Numbered from the stretch's first letter, positions 17,176 through 26,052 are shown. The stretch: DNA of 64,000 nt from Aquirufa lenticrescens (GCF_019916085.1 NZ_CP049834.1:2184501-2248500), one strand, 5' to 3'. Notes: a model not told the origin generated them from the letters alone. Made by a program: numbers and translations.

Positions 17176-17388
17176 TTAAAATGGAGATTTTTCTCGGCAG
17201 GTACTCAATCCAAAAGGTTTGTAGAGTAAGCAAAATCTAAATATTCCTGTTAGGGCTATAATCACCGCTACAATGTAAACCGTTAAGGCGAGATTAGCGG
17301 GAATGATTTTAGCATATGCAAGAATCGCTAAACTTACTGCGATCGCTAATCGAAAGATTCTATCCATTTTACCTACGTTCTTTTTCAT
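17176..17388 (-). CDS. DUF2892 (YgaP C-terminal-like) small membrane protein
   Basis: 70 aa. The start MKKNVGKMDRIFRLAIAVSL and two membrane helices (about 12-28 and 33-52) match the DUF2892 family of small inner-membrane proteins. The C-terminus has two cysteines (FRFCLLYKPFGLSTC), the usual family ending. The function is unknown. It begins 2 bases after ccoP ends and is the last gene before the terminator, so it is co-transcribed with the oxidase structural genes. Confidence 0.8.
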   Translation of the reverse strand: MKKNVGKMDRIFRLAIAVSLAILAYAKIIPANLALTVYIVAVIIALTGIFRFCLLYKPFGLSTCREKSPF

Positions 17389-17390
17389 AA

Positions 17391-18134
17391 TTAGGGAGTT
17401 TTAGTTTCTGTTCCTTGTGGTTCTTTCGCACCAGGAGGATTGGATCCTTGAAGTGTCAGAATATAAGAGGCAACTTTCTGAATTTGTAACGGATTTAACG
17501 TCTTATTCCACGCAATCATCCCCTTTTCAGGAATACCATGGGTAATCGTTTTAAACAAATCCTTCACATCTCCACCGTGAATCCAAAACTTATCCGTTAA
17601 GTTAGGTCCCACGCCACCTTGCCCCTTATCACCGTGACAAGCTACACAATTTGTAGAATATAGTTGAGAACCCTCTGTTAAATCTTTGGCCTCTTTTACT
17701 ACCGTTACATTATCCTCGTTTACTGAATTAGCAAACTTCTTCATGTACTCTTCTCTCGCTTTTTCAGCAATTGTAACCTCGGTTTTATATTCCGTTTCTT
17801 GAATATTGCCATCTTGGTAAACGTGGTAATACAGGCCATAAACGACAGCGAAAAGAATTGTTAAATAGAATAAATACATGAACCAAGGCGGCGTAGGATT
17901 ATCTAATTCCGCAATATCATCGTATTTATGCTCCATTAAGAGGTCTTTTTCTTTTTCCAAAGGTTTTAAACCGGTGAATCCATCCCACCAGCTTTGCTTT
18001 ACCTCCGGTTCCGGCGAGGCTTGATCCACTAGTTTTTTCAAGGCCACATGCAATTGTAGCGTTACAATTAATATGACAACCCCAGTCATTAGGATCATAC
18101 TGACTAACCAAATTTCAACAACAGTAACTGACAT
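17391..18134 (-). CDS. ccoP: cbb3-type cytochrome c oxidase diheme-type subunit CcoP, here with one heme motif
   Basis: 247 aa from ATG 18134. There are two membrane helices (about 6-30 and 82-104), a linker, and a C-terminal cytochrome c domain with CVACH at 163-167, the VGPNLTDKFWIHGG segment usual in CcoP, and an axial Met candidate in GMIAWNKTL. Proteobacterial CcoP has two CxxCH motifs; only one is visible here, as in other Bacteroidota. CcoP receives electrons from soluble or membrane cytochromes and passes them to CcoO. The gene follows ccoQ after 7 bases. Confidence 0.9.
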   Translation of the reverse strand: MSVTVVEIWLVSMILMTGVVILIVTLQLHVALKKLVDQASPEPEVKQSWWDGFTGLKPLEKEKDLLMEHKYDDIAELDNPTPPWFMYLFYLTILFAVVYGLYYHVYQDGNIQETEYKTEVTIAEKAREEYMKKFANSVNEDNVTVVKEAKDLTEGSQLYSTNCVACHGDKGQGGVGPNLTDKFWIHGGDVKDLFKTITHGIPEKGMIAWNKTLNPLQIQKVASYILTLQGSNPPGAKEPQGTETKTP

Positions 18135-18141
18135 AATCGTA

Positions 18142-18327
18142 TTATTTTGAGTTCTCATTTAGGTTATTACCTTCGTTAAAGGGCATCTGCTCCATTTCAA
18201 CGAGGTGCTTTTTGTCCATCCAAATCAAGTAGATGCCTACCAGAATGAAGAATGTCAAAAAGGTTAGCAGCGAGAAAATCATATAATTATCTGCTCCTGG
18301 TATGTTCGATATAAATTGCTTAAACAT
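18142..18327 (-). CDS. ccoQ: CcoQ-like small subunit of cbb3 oxidase
   Basis: 61 aa with one membrane helix (YMIFSLLTFLTFFILVGIYL) followed by a charged tail. The position between ccoNO and ccoP, with gaps of 4 and 7 bases, identifies it as the small CcoQ/subunit IV, which stabilises the complex in studied bacteria. Sequence conservation in this subunit is low, so the call rests mainly on size, topology and context. Confidence 0.8.
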   Translation of the reverse strand: MFKQFISNIPGADNYMIFSLLTFLTFFILVGIYLIWMDKKHLVEMEQMPFNEGNNLNENSK

Positions 18328-18331
18328 GCGC

Positions 18332-20458
18332 TTATTTTTTAGAAATGTCCGTACCTAAACGTTGTAAGTAGGCAATCAAAGAAATAATCTCTTTGTCTTG
18401 GCTTACCTTAATTTTCTCTGCAGCTAAATTTGCTTGGATCGCTTTTGCTTGCGAATTCAGATCTTTCACCGCATTAGTAATCTCATCTGTAGAATAAGGC
18501 ACACCTAATTTTTTCATGGCAGCTAACTTATCCTGCGTTTGAGAAGTGTTCAACGTTTGCTCTAAAAGCCAAGCATAATTAGGCATAATCGAACCAGGTG
18601 ACATGCTACTCGGCTCTCTCATGTGGTGATAGTGCCAAGAATCAGGGTATTTACCACCTTCTCTATGCAAATCCGGTCCTGTACGTTTAGATCCCCAAAG
18701 GAAAGGATGGTCATAAACGAACTCTCCAGATTTAGAGAATTCACCATAACGTTCCGTCTCACTTCTAAATGGACGTACTAACTGAGAGTGACAACTCACA
18801 CAACCTTCACGGATGTAAATATCACGTCCCTCTAACTCTAAAGAGCTATATGGTTTTACTGATTCAATTGTAGGAACGTTTGATTTGACCATAAACGTAG
18901 GAACTAATTCAACCAAAGAACCGACTAAAATCATCACTAAAGAAGCCACTAATAACTGGATAGGGCGTTTTTCAATCCAACGGTGCCAGTGTCCATCACT
19001 TTCATGTTTCTCCTCGATGATGGCTAATGGAGCTGCTTCTGCTTTCTCATTCGCTAACAACGTGCCTTGAGCCATCGTTTTGAACAAGTTATAGGCCATT
19101 AAGATCGCTCCAGTTAAGTACAAGGTTCCACCTAATGCGCGCATCATATGCATGGGCAATAATTGCAAAGTAGTATCTAAGAAGTTACCATATTGCAAAG
19201 TGCCTTCTGCAGTGAACTGTTTCCACATCATTCCTTGGGTGAAACCAGAGATATACATGGGGATAGCATAAAAGGCAATACCAATCGTTCCGATCCAGAA
19301 GTGTGTTTTGACCAATTTTTCTGAATACAAATTTGTTTGGAAGATGCGTGGAACTAACCAATACAACATCGCAAATGTCAAGAAACCATTCCAGCCTAAA
19401 GCTCCTACGTGCACGTGTGCAACGATCCAGTCCGTAAAGTGGGCAATGGCATTAATGTTTTTTAAGGATAACATAGGTCCTTCGAAAGTAGCCATACCGT
19501 ACGAAGTGATACCCACCACCATAAATTTCAATAACGTATTCTCGCGTACTTGATCCCAAGCACCGCGTAAAGTCAAAAGACCATTAATCATACCACCCCA
19601 GGATGGAGCAATTAACATGATCGAGAAAACAACCCCTAATGACTGTGCCCAATCAGGCAATGACGAATACAACAAATGGTGAGGTCCTGCCCAGATATAG
19701 ATAAAAATTAGGGCCCAAAAGTGTAAAATAGAAAGACGGTATGAGTAGACCGGACGGTTCGCCATTTTTGGCAAGAAATAATACATCATCCCTAAGAATG
19801 GGGTCGTTAAGAAAAACGCCACCGCATTATGACCATACCACCATTGAATCAGTGCATCTTGGACGCCTGCATACACATAATAGGATTTAAATAGCGATAT
19901 AGGTAATTGCATTGAGTTGGTCAAGTGCAATACAGCCACCGTAATGAATGTCGCGATGTAGAACCAAATTGCTACATACAAGTGTCGCTCTCTTCTTTTA
20001 AAGATTGTTCCGAACATGTTGATGCCAAACGCTACCCAAACCAAGGTAATCGCAATGTCGATAGGCCATTCTAATTCCGCGTATTCGTGTGATGTCGTAA
20101 TTCCTAACGGTAAGGTGATCGCTGCAGCTACAATGATTAATTGCCAACCCCAGAAATGAAAATTGGACAAGAAATCACTGAACATACGTGCTTTCAAAAG
20201 ACGTTGCAGCGAATAGTAGACCCCAGCAAAAATGGCATTACCCACAAAAGCAAAAATCACTGCATTCGTATGCAATGGACGTAAGCGGCCAAAAGTGCCA
20301 TATTGTGTTAGGTTTGCGGCAGGTGCAAAAAGTTGTGTGGCGATTATCACACCCACTAGCATCCCTACAACACCCCAAACGATGGTAGCAATGGAGAAAT
20401 TTCGAACGATTTTATTGTCGTAATAAAATTGCTCTAATGAGGTAGATTTTGTACTCAT
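18332..20458 (-). CDS. ccoNO: cbb3-type cytochrome c oxidase, fused catalytic subunit CcoN and monoheme subunit CcoO
   Basis: 708 aa. Residues 1-480 are CcoN with all metal ligands: His63 (RPLHTN), His210 (WWYGHNAV), the cross-linked Tyr254 with His260/His261 (YIWAGPHH), and His348/His350 (HVHVGALGWN). A further helix (about 500-523) starts the CcoO part, which has one heme c motif CVSCH at 553-557 and the signature HSQLVRPFRSETERYG. In most bacteria these are two proteins; the in-frame fusion is a known arrangement in Bacteroidota. It is the oxygen-reducing core of a high-affinity terminal oxidase in the cytoplasmic membrane. The start overlaps the ccoS stop (ATGA). Confidence 0.96.
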   Translation of the reverse strand: MSTKSTSLEQFYYDNKIVRNFSIATIVWGVVGMLVGVIIATQLFAPAANLTQYGTFGRLRPLHTNAVIFAFVGNAIFAGVYYSLQRLLKARMFSDFLSNFHFWGWQLIIVAAAITLPLGITTSHEYAELEWPIDIAITLVWVAFGINMFGTIFKRRERHLYVAIWFYIATFITVAVLHLTNSMQLPISLFKSYYVYAGVQDALIQWWYGHNAVAFFLTTPFLGMMYYFLPKMANRPVYSYRLSILHFWALIFIYIWAGPHHLLYSSLPDWAQSLGVVFSIMLIAPSWGGMINGLLTLRGAWDQVRENTLLKFMVVGITSYGMATFEGPMLSLKNINAIAHFTDWIVAHVHVGALGWNGFLTFAMLYWLVPRIFQTNLYSEKLVKTHFWIGTIGIAFYAIPMYISGFTQGMMWKQFTAEGTLQYGNFLDTTLQLLPMHMMRALGGTLYLTGAILMAYNLFKTMAQGTLLANEKAEAAPLAIIEEKHESDGHWHRWIEKRPIQLLVASLVMILVGSLVELVPTFMVKSNVPTIESVKPYSSLELEGRDIYIREGCVSCHSQLVRPFRSETERYGEFSKSGEFVYDHPFLWGSKRTGPDLHREGGKYPDSWHYHHMREPSSMSPGSIMPNYAWLLEQTLNTSQTQDKLAAMKKLGVPYSTDEITNAVKDLNSQAKAIQANLAAEKIKVSQDKEIISLIAYLQRLGTDISKK

Positions 20459-20610
20459 AGTTTGTTTGTTTTTTGGTCATCCTGTAAAATGCGCATCGCT
20501 GGAGTGATTAAATCCTCTTGTTGTCCCGTTTTAATGGACCAGACAAAGGCAATAACAAATCCGATGGCCATAAAAAGGCTTAATCCGATCATTAGGTACA
20601 TTATTTCCAT
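20455..20610 (-). CDS. ccoS: cbb3 oxidase assembly protein CcoS
   Basis: 51 aa, found by reading the gap between ccoI and ccoNO. It starts at ATG 20610 (MEIMYLMIGLSLFMAIGFVI) and stops at TGA overlapping the ccoNO ATG. One N-terminal membrane helix followed by AFVWSIKTGQQEDLITPAMRIL is the classic CcoS pattern. The Asp in the QQEDL segment is usual for the family. CcoS is needed for cofactor insertion into cbb3 oxidase. Stop-start overlap implies translational coupling with ccoNO. Confidence 0.9.
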   Translation of the reverse strand: MEIMYLMIGLSLFMAIGFVIAFVWSIKTGQQEDLITPAMRILQDDQKTNKL

Positions 20611-20667
20611 TGTCTACACATTTTATTTGTTGCAATTTCGGGACAAAGCCCTTCGTAAAACCTGACT

Positions 20668-23085
20668 TTACTCAGCTTTTATTCTGATTTTAGAACGGGA
20701 TAAAAGTTGTCCTTTCCAATTCATTCCCCACGTCGCAATGACTAACATACTGATGGAATTAATTGGCATTAAAATGGCTGCAATCAAGGGATATAAATTT
20801 CCCTGAATCGCATAGCTTAACCCAAATCCATTATAGACTAAGGATAGCAAAAAGCTAGCTTTGATGAGTTGTAGTCCAAATTTCGAGTAGCGCATATACT
20901 CTCCTAATCGAGGCAATTCGGATCCCTTTAAAATGGCATCAGACGACGGGGTAAAATGCAGATGGTCATCTGACACGGCGATACCTACAGCTGCCTGTTT
21001 TAAAGCCCCTGCATCGTTTAGTCCATCCCCTATCATGGCCACGATTTTTCCTTGTTTTTGAAGTGCTTGGATATATTCCATCTTCTCTAAAGGACTACAT
21101 TCGAATTTTACGTGATCTTGATTTTCAAACCAATCCAATAAATGAGCAGCATGTTCTTTTTTGTCCCCTGAAATCAAATGGACTTCATATTGATGTCTTA
21201 AGCTATGGAGCATTCCCTCCACCCCTGGTCTATTTTCCCACGGAAATTCGATAAATCCAATGGGCTTTTGGTTGATGGAAACGAACAAGCGTGTTTCAGA
21301 ACTGATAAAACCCTCAGGAGTGCTGAGTTTATTCAATGTGTATTTAGCGCTCCCTATTTGGACAAATAAGTCATCAAATGTCGCTTGAAGCCCTTTTCCA
21401 CTGATTTCTTTAAATTCGGTTAAGGGAATAATACTCCGATGTTGTAAGAATTTCTTGACCTGCTTCGAAAGTGGATGGGTAGATTGAAATACGAGCGAAT
21501 AAATAGCATCCCATTCTGTATCGTTCAAATCACGGTTGAAATGAACGCTAGGTTCTTGTTGACTTTGTAAGGTTAACGTGCCTGTTTTGTCAAAAACCAA
21601 GGTATCCACTTGGGCCATTCGCTCGAATGTTTGAATGTCTTTGATGAAAAAGTTAAACTTGGCTAGCCACCTGATTCCGTGTCCTAAAGCGAAAGGATAC
21701 GAAACGGCCAAGGCGCAAGGACAGGCAATGACCAGAATACTCACCACCGCATTTGACCAGCGGCTTTGATCCACGTTGAACCAATAGATTCCCGCAAACG
21801 TGGCTAAACTTAACAGTATCACGGTGAAATACATCCCCACTTGGTTCGCAAAGTTCTCCCAGTTTTCTGTTTTGTGATTCGGATCTTTAAAGGCTTGTTG
21901 TTCCCAAAGCTGTGTTAAATGACTTTGGTTCAGCTCTTTGCTGATTTGAATTTCGATAGCTTCCCCTAGGTGTTTGCCACCTGCATAAATAGATTGACCT
22001 GCTTGAATAGGTATTAATTCGCTTTCGCCGGTGACAAAGCTGTAGTCCATTTGACTTTGGCCCTTTAGTAAATAGGCATCAGCTGGAATAATCTCTTGAT
22101 TTCGAATCAATAAACGATCCCCCACCTGAATCTCTTCTAAGGGTGCTGTTTCCTCTTTCCCATTCGCGATTTTGGTGACCACTAAAGGAAAGTAGGCTTT
22201 GTAATTGCGTTCAAACGAGAGGAAATCAAAGGATTTCTGCTGGAACCACTTCCCTATTAATAGGAAGAATATCAAGCCAGAAACGGAATCGATGTAGCCA
22301 GCCCCAGTATGCGATAAAATTTCAAATACACTACGACCATATCCCACCAGAATACCTAGTAAAATGGGTAATTCAATGGTCATTTTGCACAATTTTAGGT
22401 GCGCATAGACATTACTAAAATAGTCCGAACCGGAATAGAATACGGCCACGCTACCCAAAGCTAGATTCAGGTAACCAAATAAAGCCTGAAGAGATCCATC
22501 GTCAATTCCTAAATATTCTGGAAAGCTAAATAGCATCGCATTCCCAGCACAAAAACCGGCGATTCCAAGCTTTAGAAATAGCTTTTTTTGATCATTATTT
22601 TGCGGTTTTTCTTCCGCATTCGAGATATGCGGTTCATACCCTAAGCTCGCAATTAAGGTGGCTAAGGCGCCTAAACTAAGTTGATCTTCTTTAAACCAAA
22701 CTGTTAAATCCTTCTTCCCAAAATTCAAACTTGTCTTAATAATCTGTGGATTCAATTTTTGCAGGTTTTCTAATAGATATAAACAAGAGCGACAGTGAAT
22801 AGCTGGCAGGTGGAAGCTAACTTTGGAAAAATCTGCATTCGAAAAGGTGATTAAACGATCCCTGAATGCTTTGTTGTTAAGAAAATCAAAATTCTTATCA
22901 ATAGGAGAAATGCCCGGGTTAAGATCGCAGTTGTAATATTCTTCTAGGTGATTATCATTCAGTAACTCGTAAACTTGTTCGCAACCATGGCAACAAAAAG
23001 TCTTTTCTTGATGAATGATAGGCGTTTCTGAACATTCATCTCCACAATGATAGCATATTACCTCTTCAAGAACCTCCGTGTACAT
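20668..23085 (-). CDS. ccoI: Copper-transporting P1B-type ATPase CcoI/FixI (CopA2 type)
   Basis: 805 aa. The N-terminus has an extra cysteine-rich segment (CYHCGDECSE, then CCHGCEQVYELL), typical of the CcoI branch. A metal-binding domain with HCRSCLYLL (98-104) follows. The P-type ATPase core shows the CPC metal site (455-457, VIACPCALAVSYP), the phosphorylated Asp499 in DKTGTLTLQ, and the hinge GDGLNDAGALKQAAVGIAVS. Members export Cu(I) to the periplasm for cbb3 assembly. It opens the cluster, 57 bases before ccoS, and is divergent from a cNMP-binding protein gene across 130 bases. Confidence 0.93.
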   Translation of the reverse strand: MYTEVLEEVICYHCGDECSETPIIHQEKTFCCHGCEQVYELLNDNHLEEYYNCDLNPGISPIDKNFDFLNNKAFRDRLITFSNADFSKVSFHLPAIHCRSCLYLLENLQKLNPQIIKTSLNFGKKDLTVWFKEDQLSLGALATLIASLGYEPHISNAEEKPQNNDQKKLFLKLGIAGFCAGNAMLFSFPEYLGIDDGSLQALFGYLNLALGSVAVFYSGSDYFSNVYAHLKLCKMTIELPILLGILVGYGRSVFEILSHTGAGYIDSVSGLIFFLLIGKWFQQKSFDFLSFERNYKAYFPLVVTKIANGKEETAPLEEIQVGDRLLIRNQEIIPADAYLLKGQSQMDYSFVTGESELIPIQAGQSIYAGGKHLGEAIEIQISKELNQSHLTQLWEQQAFKDPNHKTENWENFANQVGMYFTVILLSLATFAGIYWFNVDQSRWSNAVVSILVIACPCALAVSYPFALGHGIRWLAKFNFFIKDIQTFERMAQVDTLVFDKTGTLTLQSQQEPSVHFNRDLNDTEWDAIYSLVFQSTHPLSKQVKKFLQHRSIIPLTEFKEISGKGLQATFDDLFVQIGSAKYTLNKLSTPEGFISSETRLFVSINQKPIGFIEFPWENRPGVEGMLHSLRHQYEVHLISGDKKEHAAHLLDWFENQDHVKFECSPLEKMEYIQALQKQGKIVAMIGDGLNDAGALKQAAVGIAVSDDHLHFTPSSDAILKGSELPRLGEYMRYSKFGLQLIKASFLLSLVYNGFGLSYAIQGNLYPLIAAILMPINSISMLVIATWGMNWKGQLLSRSKIRIKAE

Positions 23086-23215
23086 GTGTAAAATCTAATG
23101 TTCAAATTTCCGGAGATTCAGGCTTGATTTTCGTGACAAATAGCACATTGAAAACTGATGAACGTCAGGTATTGAAACCTTTCATCCCTCTAATTTCGCA
23201 TTGTTATTTAAGCCA

Positions 23216-23602
23216 ATGAACAATTTTTCAGATACGGAACGGAAAGTGTTAGCTAGTGGAATCGAACTCCGCTACTTGCCTGATGAATATTTATTTCGTC
23301 AAGGCCAAAAAGCAGAATTTGTATTTTACCTGCAAGAAGGCAGCCTCGTGTTAGAAGGACCGGCTGGCTTTGTGACCATCGATCGGAAAGGTGTTTTTAT
23401 TGGAATTGAGGAAGCAATCGAAGAGAAAAAGCATTTGTATTCTGCTATGACTTCGAGTTATTCACAATTTTTAGTTTTTGAGCGGAAGTATTTCAAGCAG
23501 TTGATCGATGAATTCGATTTAGCACTTCCCTATTTTGAGTATAAAAAAGCGGAATTAAATGAACTATTAAAAAAGGTTCAGCAGAAGTACGCTACGGTAT
23601 AA
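23216..23602 (+). CDS. Stand-alone cyclic-nucleotide-binding-like (CRP/FNR sensor-domain) protein without HTH
   Basis: 128 aa from ATG 23216; an in-frame TTG 15 bases upstream is rejected. The protein resembles only the beta-roll half of a CRP/FNR regulator (LRYLPDEYLFRQGQKAEFVF, LQEGSLVL, then FIGIEEAIE), followed by a short helix. There is no C-terminal DNA-binding domain. Compared with Bacteroidota CRP proteins it stops right after the dimerisation helix. It is divergent from ccoI, so a role in sensing or regulating copper or respiration is possible, but this is inference. It may bind a partner regulator or no ligand at all. Confidence 0.7.
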   Translation: MNNFSDTERKVLASGIELRYLPDEYLFRQGQKAEFVFYLQEGSLVLEGPAGFVTIDRKGVFIGIEEAIEEKKHLYSAMTSSYSQFLVFERKYFKQLIDEFDLALPYFEYKKAELNELLKKVQQKYATV

Positions 23603-23632
23603 GGGTTTAGAGTGGTATTTAATTGGGTTTCG

Positions 23633-23667
23633 GCTCCCTTTTGCTTTTAGCGGAAGGGAGCTTTATT
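23633..23667 (+). terminator. Probable terminator after the cNMP-binding protein gene
   Basis: GCTCCCTT and AAGGGAGC (23633-23640 and 23654-23661) form an 8-bp stem with a 13-base loop, followed by CTTTATT. The U tract is short, so termination strength is uncertain. The convergent SDR gene ends at 23663, just next to the hairpin. Confidence 0.5.
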
Positions 23668-24469
23668 GTAAAGGACTATCCTTTTCCTTTTTCAGGGTAT
23701 TATAGACCATTTTGTCTAAAAAACCATTCATCCATTTATTCAGGAATACGGTTAATTTCCCTTGGAAAGTGAGAACAAGTGTCTTCTTTTTAGCATCGTA
23801 AGCTTCAGCGATACGTTTAGCCACTTCTTCCGCGGACATCATTTTTCCTTCATCGCGCATCGAGTCTCCCGTGATTTTTCCTTCACTGTTTAAGGAAGCG
23901 GCTCTAATATTGGAGGCGGTGAATCCAGGGCAAGCAATTAATACATGGACCCCCGTTTCTAATAACTCCGTTCTTAGCGCTTCTAAGAAACCATTCATCG
24001 CGAATTTAGAAGCGGAATAACCTGTTCTTACTGGAAGTCCGCGGTAGCCGGCGATGGAAGAAATACCAATGATTCCACCTTTTACGGCTTTTATATGAGG
24101 TATTGCGGCATGGGTGGCGTAAACCGTACCCCAAAAATTAATGTCCATCACTTGCTTCAATACTTTCAGGTCCACGGTCTCAAACATCGATCGCATCGAA
24201 ATACCTGCGTTATTGATTAATAGATCAATTCTGCCATATAGTTGCATCACCTGATCTACCATTGCGCGGGTTTGCTCCTCAGAGGCTGAGTCGCAAGCGA
24301 TACCTTTGGCAATTATGCCTGCAGCTTGTAATTCTGCTTCTGCCGCGTTCAGATTTTGCTCATTTCTACCTGTGATAACGATCTGAGCTCCTTTTCTGCC
24401 GTATTCAAAGGCTAATGCTTTTCCGATGCCTGAACTAGCTCCCGTGATGATAACTACTTGATTCTTCAT
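23663..24469 (-). CDS. SDR-family oxidoreductase
   Basis: 268 aa, classical short-chain dehydrogenase. The nucleotide-binding motif TGASSGIG is at 9-16, NNAG at 86-89, the catalytic Ser in ISSIAG (about 137) and the Tyr-Lys pair YSASK at 151-155. The C-terminus is longer than the minimal fold and ends in a basic segment with hydrophobic patches (LTVFLNKWMNGFLDKMVYNTL), as in DltE/YqjQ-like members that associate with membranes. The substrate is unknown. It is a single gene, divergent from rlmD. Confidence 0.85.
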   Translation of the reverse strand: MKNQVVIITGASSGIGKALAFEYGRKGAQIVITGRNEQNLNAAEAELQAAGIIAKGIACDSASEEQTRAMVDQVMQLYGRIDLLINNAGISMRSMFETVDLKVLKQVMDINFWGTVYATHAAIPHIKAVKGGIIGISSIAGYRGLPVRTGYSASKFAMNGFLEALRTELLETGVHVLIACPGFTASNIRAASLNSEGKITGDSMRDEGKMMSAEEVAKRIAEAYDAKKKTLVLTFQGKLTVFLNKWMNGFLDKMVYNTLKKEKDSPLQ

Positions 24470-24513
24470 GTGAATTAATTTCCTTGCGAAGTTAAGGTTT
24501 TATCTTGAATTGG

Positions 24514-24543
24514 TTGGCTTGCCCATATAAAGCCGTATTTTTG
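24514..24543 (+). promoter_or_regulatory. Bacteroidota promoter of rlmD (TTG-N19-TATTTTTG)
   Basis: TTG at 24514-24516, a 19-base spacer and TATTTTTG at 24536-24543 match the Bacteroidota consensus TTG-N17/20-TAnnTTTG. Transcription would begin near 24548, giving a leader of about 13 bases before ATG 24561. It also rules out the in-frame GTG at 24543 as the start. Confidence 0.7.
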
Positions 24544-24560
24544 TGCACATTTTTAGCAGC

Positions 24561-25982
24561 ATGAGTAAGAAAAAAGAAAAGAAAGCCCCTGTGGTGTTGG
24601 AGCAAATTGCGATTTTGGATTTTGCCGCTGAGGCAAAGTGTATTGCCAAAGTAAATGATGAAGTGATTTTTGTACAAGGCGCTGTCGCTCCTGGCGATAT
24701 CGCTGATTTACGTATTTTGAAGTCCAAAAAAAGCTTCAAACAAGCCCAAGCCATCAACATCCAACCGCTTTCTAAACACCGCACAGACGTTGCCTGTAGT
24801 CATTTTGGTATTTGCGGCGGTTGTAAGTGGCAACACGTTTCCTACGAAGCTCAAACCGCCTTTAAAGCGCAACAAGTTAAAGACAATTTGACCCGCATCG
24901 CTAAAGTTAAATTGCCCGAATTTCAACCCATTCTAGGTTCAGAGGAGACATATTACTACCGCAATAAATTAGAATTTACCTTTTCTTGTGCCCGCTGGCT
25001 GACGGAAGATGAAATCGGTAAAGAAGATTTAGGATCGATGAATGCCTTGGGATTCCATGTTCCAGGCCGTTTTGATAAGATTTTACCTGTCGATCATTGT
25101 TACTTGCAACCTGATCCATCTAATGCGATTCGCAATGGAGTTCGTGATTTTGCTGAAGTGAATGGAATCTCCTATTATGAATTAAAAAATCAAAAAGAAG
25201 GAGCCTTACGTAATCTCATCATCCGAAATACGGTGACAGGAGAATGGATGGTAACTGTTCAGTTTGCCTATGCCACGGAAGACGAAATTAAATTGGTTAT
25301 GGAATACGTAAAGTCAACATTCCCGATGATCACGTCTTTGAATTATGTAGTTAACCAAAAAGGGAACGACACCTTCCATGATTTAGAAGTCGTTTGCTAC
25401 CACGGAAAACCTTTTATGGTCGAAACAATGGAGGATTTGAAGTTCCAAATAGGCCCGAAATCTTTCTTCCAAACCAATGCCAAGCAAGCCCTAAAATTAT
25501 ACCAATTAGTGCGTGAATACGCTGATTTACAAGGAAATGAAGTCGTTTATGACCTATATACTGGTACAGGAACAATAGGATTATTCTTAGCGAAACATTC
25601 GTCTAAAGTTGTCGGACTCGAATACGTAGAGATGGCCGTGGAAGATGCCCGTATTAATGCCGAATTAAATGGTATCAAGAATGCAACCTTCTTTGCCGGG
25701 GATATGAAGAAAGTTTTGACAGAAGAATTTATTGCTATTCATGGCGCTCCAGATGTCATTATTACCGATCCTCCACGTGCAGGAATGGATCTAGATGTCG
25801 TGAATCAAATCTTAGCTGTTAAGCCAAAGAAAATCGTTTATGTTTCTTGTAATCCGGCTACGCAAGCCCGCGATTTAGCCTTATTGGATGTTGCCTATGA
25901 AGTAGATGTCGTTCATCCGGTGGATATGTTCCCGCAGACGCATCATGTGGAGAATATTGTGAGGTTGAAACTTAGAGCCTAG
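24561..25982 (+). CDS. rlmD: 23S rRNA (uracil-5-)-methyltransferase, RlmD/RumA family
   Basis: 473 aa from ATG 24561. It has an N-terminal TRAM-type OB domain (about 10-65). The iron-sulfur cysteine cluster follows (CSHFGICGGCKWQH, with a later Cys in FTFSCARW). The S-adenosylmethionine fold carries YDLYTGTGTIGLFLAKH, ITDPPRAGMD and the catalytic-cysteine motif VSCNPATQARDLALL, with the general-base Glu in HHVENIVRL. It methylates C5 of a uridine in 23S rRNA (U1939 in E. coli); RlmCD-type or tRNA substrate specificity cannot be excluded. The gene is monocistronic, with a terminator shared with dnaB. Confidence 0.9.
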   Translation: MSKKKEKKAPVVLEQIAILDFAAEAKCIAKVNDEVIFVQGAVAPGDIADLRILKSKKSFKQAQAINIQPLSKHRTDVACSHFGICGGCKWQHVSYEAQTAFKAQQVKDNLTRIAKVKLPEFQPILGSEETYYYRNKLEFTFSCARWLTEDEIGKEDLGSMNALGFHVPGRFDKILPVDHCYLQPDPSNAIRNGVRDFAEVNGISYYELKNQKEGALRNLIIRNTVTGEWMVTVQFAYATEDEIKLVMEYVKSTFPMITSLNYVVNQKGNDTFHDLEVVCYHGKPFMVETMEDLKFQIGPKSFFQTNAKQALKLYQLVREYADLQGNEVVYDLYTGTGTIGLFLAKHSSKVVGLEYVEMAVEDARINAELNGIKNATFFAGDMKKVLTEEFIAIHGAPDVIITDPPRAGMDLDVVNQILAVKPKKIVYVSCNPATQARDLALLDVAYEVDVVHPVDMFPQTHHVENIVRLKLRA

Positions 25983-26052
25983 AATATTTCATTACGCGAT
26001 TCCGAAATTGTGCTGCGCAATAATTTCTTGAACCGCGCAATAAAATATTCTA
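25980..26052. repeat. Long imperfect inverted repeat starting at the rlmD stop codon
   Basis: Arm 1 (25980-25998, TAGAATATTTCATTACGCG) and arm 2 (26034-26052, reverse complement TAGAATATTTTATTGCGCG) match at 17 of 19 positions. Arm 1 begins with the TAG stop itself. Between them lies a second imperfect palindrome (GAAATTGTGC ... GCAATAATTTC). The mismatches would become G-U pairs in minus-strand RNA. It resembles other word-repeat gene ends in this window. Confidence 0.75.

Noticed and set aside
23086-23215. FNR-type box between ccoI and the cNMP-binding protein gene
   Set aside because: TTGAT and GACAA halves are seen near 23124-23140, but spacing and symmetry do not fit a CRP/FNR palindrome.
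24543-24560. GTG start for rlmD giving six extra residues
   Set aside because: The GTG lies at the end of the promoter -7 box and would be upstream of the predicted transcript start.
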